A DNA stretch of 35,883 nucleotides, taken from assembly GCA_030146225.1 (NCBI GenBank), contig JASLCA010000293.1, forward strand, positions 1 to 35,883, read 5' to 3'. The notes under the pieces were generated by a model that saw nothing but the letters and a program-made list of their open reading frames with translations, was not told where the DNA came from and made no database searches. Both the position numbers and the translations under genes were made by a program. Of this stretch, positions 32,679-35,883 are shown in pieces. Within the stretch, counting starts at the first letter, position 1. Each line of letters opens with the position of its first letter. Source of the stretch: Sphingobacterium sp. Lineage in GTDB: Bacteria > Bacteroidota > Bacteroidia > Sphingobacteriales > Sphingobacteriaceae.

Positions 32679-35552
32679 ATGCAACAAGTGGACAGCAAAC
32701 TGCCTTTTAAATTGGTTTACTCCGTAGGGGAACACCCTTATTTAGGTTACTTAATAGAACCTCATGTTGTACAGCTGAATCCAAATGGCTCCTACTCCCT
32801 AAGCTACAAGCGTATCTTCTCCAATACCATAGGTGACTTTGCTGCTGCCTTGGATGAAGTAGATTACAAGATTATTAAACTGCTCGACGAGATCGAACAG
32901 ACCCATATTATCAAGCGCTACCATAAGAAAGCGATCCGCCCAGTAGACTTCTTTGGCAAGATATTCAATCCGCAGATTTTCGAACAATTACGTCCCAAGA
33001 TTGAGCAAAACATGCTTGCTGTACTTGATATCATTGGCAATAAGCCTTTGTTTTTGATGAGTAAGGATGGTTATCCTGCGGAGCAAGAGCTAAAAATAGC
33101 AAGCGAGCCTACTTCTATCCTTTTCCACTTCCGTCGGGATGCTCTTGAAACGCGCTACTTCCCAACCTTAAAGCATGAAGGCCATCGCATAGACTTTATG
33201 TACAAGAATGCACAGGTAATTATTAACAAGCAGGCCTGGCTCCTACTGGAAAATAAACTCCTATATTTTGACCAAGAGATTGATGGCAAAAAACTAAGTC
33301 CATTTCTTAATAAACGATATATTGCCGTACCACGGAGCACGGAAAAAAAATACTTTGAGACCTTTGTTGTCGGACTTATCGAGAAGCATCATGTGTATGC
33401 AGAAGGCTTTGAGATCAAGACCCAGAAAGAAGAGGCACAACCCATCTTAAAGCTCTTCTATGTTGCATCTGGAGAATCATTTATACAGCTTTCATTTGCC
33501 TATGGAGACTATAGCTTTCCTGCGGAAACGGATCAAGCAATAAGTGTCCGGCTGGAACACTTGGAGGAAGCAGATGAATATATATTTCACCGCATAAGGC
33601 GTTCGCTAGCTTGGGAACAGAAACAAGCGGGCTACCTGCAAGAGTTGGGCTTAATCAAAAAAGAGGGCCTCCCTGCTGCTTATAGCAGCCCTGAAGAAGA
33701 GTCTATTATCTCTTGGCTAAACCAATGGCAAGAAGTCTTGCAGGAAAAAGGCTTTATAATCACCCAAGAAAAGAGTGACAAGACTATTTTTATTGGAAAA
33801 ACATCCCTAGAGATCGAGATTGAAGAGGACAATGATTGGTTTGATGTCAAGGCCATGGCTTATTTTGGCCCATATGAAATACCATTTATTCAACTTCGAG
33901 ATCATATCCTAAACAAGGTTCGAGAATTTATACTACCCAATGGGGAGGTCGCGATTATTCCTGAAGAGTGGTTTGCACAATACGAGCATCTCTTTCACTT
34001 TACCAATAAAAAAGATGGTCTAAAGCTGAGTAAAACGCATATTGGTTTATTATATGAGATTTCTGAGCATACCGAAATTACCTTTAGCAGAAAGCTGCAA
34101 AAGCTCCTTGAGTTTGAGCAGATTGCTGAGCAGCCACTACCAAAGGACTTCTTAGGCGAGTTACGCCCCTATCAGAAAGCAGGCTACAACTGGTTTCACT
34201 TCTTGCAGAAATTCAACTTTGGGGGTTGTCTGGCGGATGACATGGGCCTCGGAAAGACAGTCCAAACTTTAGCATTATTACAAAGCCAGAAGGAGGAGTT
34301 AGCAGCTAGTGAATTGAGCAAGACCTCCTTGCTAATCCTTCCTACCTCCCTGATTTATAACTGGCAAAAGGAAGCCGAAAAATTTGCGCCGAAGCTTCGG
34401 GTGCTGATACACACAGGCTCGAATAGGCTTAAAGACCCTTTTTTATTCTCGCAGTTTGACTTAGTTATTACTACTTATGGCATTGTTCGTAGTGATGAAG
34501 CCCTATTGGCTAAGTTTTTCTTTAATTACATTATCCTAGACGAGAGCCAGCATATTAAAAATCCGACGTCAAAATCTTTTAAAGCGATCAAAACCTTGAA
34601 GAGCAAGCATAAGCTTACACTGAGCGGAACGCCTATAGAGAACTCTGTCGCAGACATCTGGTCGCAGATGCACTTTGCTAACCCGGGCTTACTCGGCTCG
34701 TACAACTTCTTTCAAAAGGAGTTTGTAACAGCGATTGAGAAAAAGAAGGATGAGGACAAGGCGACAAAGCTACAGGCAATTATAAAACCCTTTATCCTGC
34801 GCAGGACTAAAGATCAGGTCGCAAAGGAGCTCCCTCCTAAAACGGAGCAGACTATCTTTTGTGCCATGAGCGAGGAGCAGGCTGAGCGCTATGAAAGTGT
34901 TAAATCGGAGTATAGAAACGCTCTTTTGGACAATGCGGTGCAGCAGCATGGCAAAGGCAATCAAATTATCCTATTACAGGGGCTTACTAAGTTACGACAG
35001 CTGGCCAATCACCCTAAGATGCTTGACCCATATGAGGAGCTTACTTCTGGGAAATTCGATGTAGTCTTGGAGATGCTTGAATCGATCTTAGCTGAAGGGC
35101 ATAAGGTCTTGGTGTTTTCTCAATTTGTAAAACAACTCCAACTCTTTAAAGCTCATTTTGACAAGCATAAGATTGCTTATGCCTACCTAGATGGCAGCAC
35201 CAAGGATAGACAAGAAGCGGTGTCAACCTTTAAGGACAATAAGGATACTGCGGTATTCCTGATCTCCATTAAGGCTGGGGGCGTAGGGCTTAACCTTACG
35301 GAAGCAGACTATGTGTTTATCCTTGATCCGTGGTGGAATCCTGCCGTTGAGCAACAAGCCATTGACCGCTCTCATCGGATTGGACAGACAAAGAATGTAT
35401 TTATCTACAAGTTTATTAGCAAGGATACTGTAGAGGAAAAGATTTTGGCTTTACAAGGCCGTAAGAAGGCCCTGTCTTCAGCGCTAATCACGACGGAGGA
35501 AAGCTTTATCAAATCCCTTAGCAAAGCTGACATTCAAGAAATCCTTAAATAA
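32679..35552 (+). CDS. SNF2-family DEAD/DEAH helicase (ATP-dependent translocase)
   Basis: A 957-residue protein. The N-terminal half (1-480) is a Bacteroidota-type region without a CxC...CxH SWIM zinc finger. The C-terminal half holds the complete Swi2/Snf2 motor: motif I DDMGLGKT at about residue 520, Ia LLILPTSLIYNW, II ILDESQ at about 620 (DESQ instead of DEAH), III LTLSGTPIENS, IV VLVFSQF, V ISIKAGGVGLNLTEAD and VI QAIDRSHRIGQ. Such proteins translocate on duplex DNA and remodel bound proteins; RapA/HepA is the best-studied bacterial relative, but the precise role here is unknown. There are no restriction, DISARM or other defence genes around it, so I see no reason to call it a defence gene. 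Confidence 0.93.
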   Translation: MQQVDSKLPFKLVYSVGEHPYLGYLIEPHVVQLNPNGSYSLSYKRIFSNTIGDFAAALDEVDYKIIKLLDEIEQTHIIKRYHKKAIRPVDFFGKIFNPQIFEQLRPKIEQNMLAVLDIIGNKPLFLMSKDGYPAEQELKIASEPTSILFHFRRDALETRYFPTLKHEGHRIDFMYKNAQVIINKQAWLLLENKLLYFDQEIDGKKLSPFLNKRYIAVPRSTEKKYFETFVVGLIEKHHVYAEGFEIKTQKEEAQPILKLFYVASGESFIQLSFAYGDYSFPAETDQAISVRLEHLEEADEYIFHRIRRSLAWEQKQAGYLQELGLIKKEGLPAAYSSPEEESIISWLNQWQEVLQEKGFIITQEKSDKTIFIGKTSLEIEIEEDNDWFDVKAMAYFGPYEIPFIQLRDHILNKVREFILPNGEVAIIPEEWFAQYEHLFHFTNKKDGLKLSKTHIGLLYEISEHTEITFSRKLQKLLEFEQIAEQPLPKDFLGELRPYQKAGYNWFHFLQKFNFGGCLADDMGLGKTVQTLALLQSQKEELAASELSKTSLLILPTSLIYNWQKEAEKFAPKLRVLIHTGSNRLKDPFLFSQFDLVITTYGIVRSDEALLAKFFFNYIILDESQHIKNPTSKSFKAIKTLKSKHKLTLSGTPIENSVADIWSQMHFANPGLLGSYNFFQKEFVTAIEKKKDEDKATKLQAIIKPFILRRTKDQVAKELPPKTEQTIFCAMSEEQAERYESVKSEYRNALLDNAVQQHGKGNQIILLQGLTKLRQLANHPKMLDPYEELTSGKFDVVLEMLESILAEGHKVLVFSQFVKQLQLFKAHFDKHKIAYAYLDGSTKDRQEAVSTFKDNKDTAVFLISIKAGGVGLNLTEADYVFILDPWWNPAVEQQAIDRSHRIGQTKNVFIYKFISKDTVEEKILALQGRKKALSSALITTEESFIKSLSKADIQEILK

Positions 35553-35582
35553 AAAAAAACGACGCCCTGAGAGACGCCGTTT
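35550..35582 (-). terminator. Strand-selective terminator for the DsbD-like gene
   Basis: On the minus strand AACGGCGTCT pairs with GGGCGTCGTT using G-U wobbles and is followed by nine T residues. On the plus strand the same two wobble positions become A-C mismatches, so it should work mainly for the leftward transcript. Confidence 0.6.
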
Positions 35583-35632
35583 AACTTTACAACAAACTAT
35601 TAAACAAAAATTACTTTTCTATTGGATCAGGA

Positions 35633-35883
35633 TTACTTGCTTTTAAAAGCATCTATTCCTTTTTGTAAGTAGGCTGCATAACTATTCGAATCATAGTCTG
35701 CACCGCTAGCTGGCAAAAGCAACTTGCCATCCGTATCTACAATCGCATAAAGCGGCTGTGAGTTACTGTTAAATGTGGAGGCTTGAAAATCGGAGTTCTT
35801 GTTTCCAATATTCTTGATCTTCTTGCCTGAGTACGTAGAAACATACTGCTCTGAAGCAGGTAGCTCGGTACGGTCATCCACAA
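35633..35883 (-). CDS. C-terminal part of a DsbD-type protein-disulfide reductase, cut by window end
   Basis: The visible 83 residues continue beyond base 35883, so the N-terminal part is outside; the GTG at 35881 is an internal Val codon. The sequence VDDRTELPASEQYV, then SNSQPLYAIVDTDGKLLLPASG and YAAYLQKGIDAFK, matches the last part of the thioredoxin domain in Bacteroidota DsbD/cytochrome c biogenesis proteins, after the CxxC site. Those proteins carry reducing power across the inner membrane. The cis-Pro strand (SQPLY) is visible; the active-site cysteines are not in the window. Confidence 0.7.
   Translation of the reverse strand, partial: VDDRTELPASEQYVSTYSGKKIKNIGNKNSDFQASTFNSNSQPLYAIVDTDGKLLLPASGADYDSNSYAAYLQKGIDAFKSK

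Noticed and set aside
32600..32710. A 36-codon frame with a hydrophobic N-terminus before the SNF2 gene
   Set aside because: Its start lies in the arm of the 32598-32632 hairpin and it runs 32 bases into the SNF2 coding region; more likely chance.
32679..35552. SNF2 helicase as part of a defence system
   Set aside because: Its neighbours are dapF and a DsbD-like gene; no methylase, nuclease, phospholipase D or other defence partner is present.

Overview
The window looks like ordinary chromosomal DNA from a Bacteroidota species, most likely a Sphingobacteriaceae member (Sphingobacterium or Pedobacter type). Supporting signs are TAnnTTTG promoter elements close to start codons, few Shine-Dalgarno sequences, the parA-parB-DUF5683-dapB-lepB gene order, a long LepB with extra N-terminal membrane segments, DUF2911, DUF5683 and DUF1080 proteins, an FGHP-type sugar permease and a CtlX hydrolase. 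There is no phage, IS element, CRISPR array, rRNA or tRNA that I can see. Both ends cut genes: a phosphohexomutase on the left and a DsbD-type thioredoxin-domain protein on the right.

Layout. 1-3348 (+): phosphohexomutase, NUDIX hydrolase, then an uncharacterised conserved protein. 3400-8000 (-): lipoprotein amidase, DUF1080 hydrolase, gcvP. 8001-8414 is a divergent spacer. 8415-15775 (+): gltX, a secreted sugar isomerase-like protein, an overlapping histidine kinase/DinB/thioesterase set, an MFS sugar permease and a DUF2911 protein. 15802-20569 (-): a FAD/Fe-S D-2-hydroxyglutarate dehydrogenase, an HglS-type 2-oxoadipate dioxygenase/decarboxylase and the c-di-AMP synthase CdaA. 20756-21475 (+): pdxJ. 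21506-26334 (-): lepB, dapB, DUF5683, parB, parA. 26550-27071 (+): a flavin reductase. 27074-27904 (-): an LpxH-like phosphoesterase. 28114-29950 (+): two guanidino-group modifying enzymes. 30042-31583 (-): a DegP/HtrA protease. 31784-35552 (+): dapF and a SNF2 helicase.

Functional links. HglS and the dehydrogenase behind it (12 bases apart) would form two consecutive steps, 2-oxoadipate to D-2-hydroxyglutarate to 2-oxoglutarate, which is the lower end of lysine catabolism. dapB and dapF serve diaminopimelate/lysine synthesis. LepB, DegP, the amidase, the LpxH-like enzyme and DsbD are envelope functions. The two amidinotransferase-fold enzymes are probably co-translated and act on arginine/citrulline-like compounds.

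I did not find a clearly new defence or mobile system. The most unusual signals are non-coding: two perfect palindromes of 52 and 57 bases at convergent gene ends that run into both coding sequences; a series of genes whose ATG lies only 4-6 bases after a -7 element, suggesting leaderless mRNAs; and a 53-codon lipoprotein-like reading frame without a usual start codon just upstream of pdxJ.
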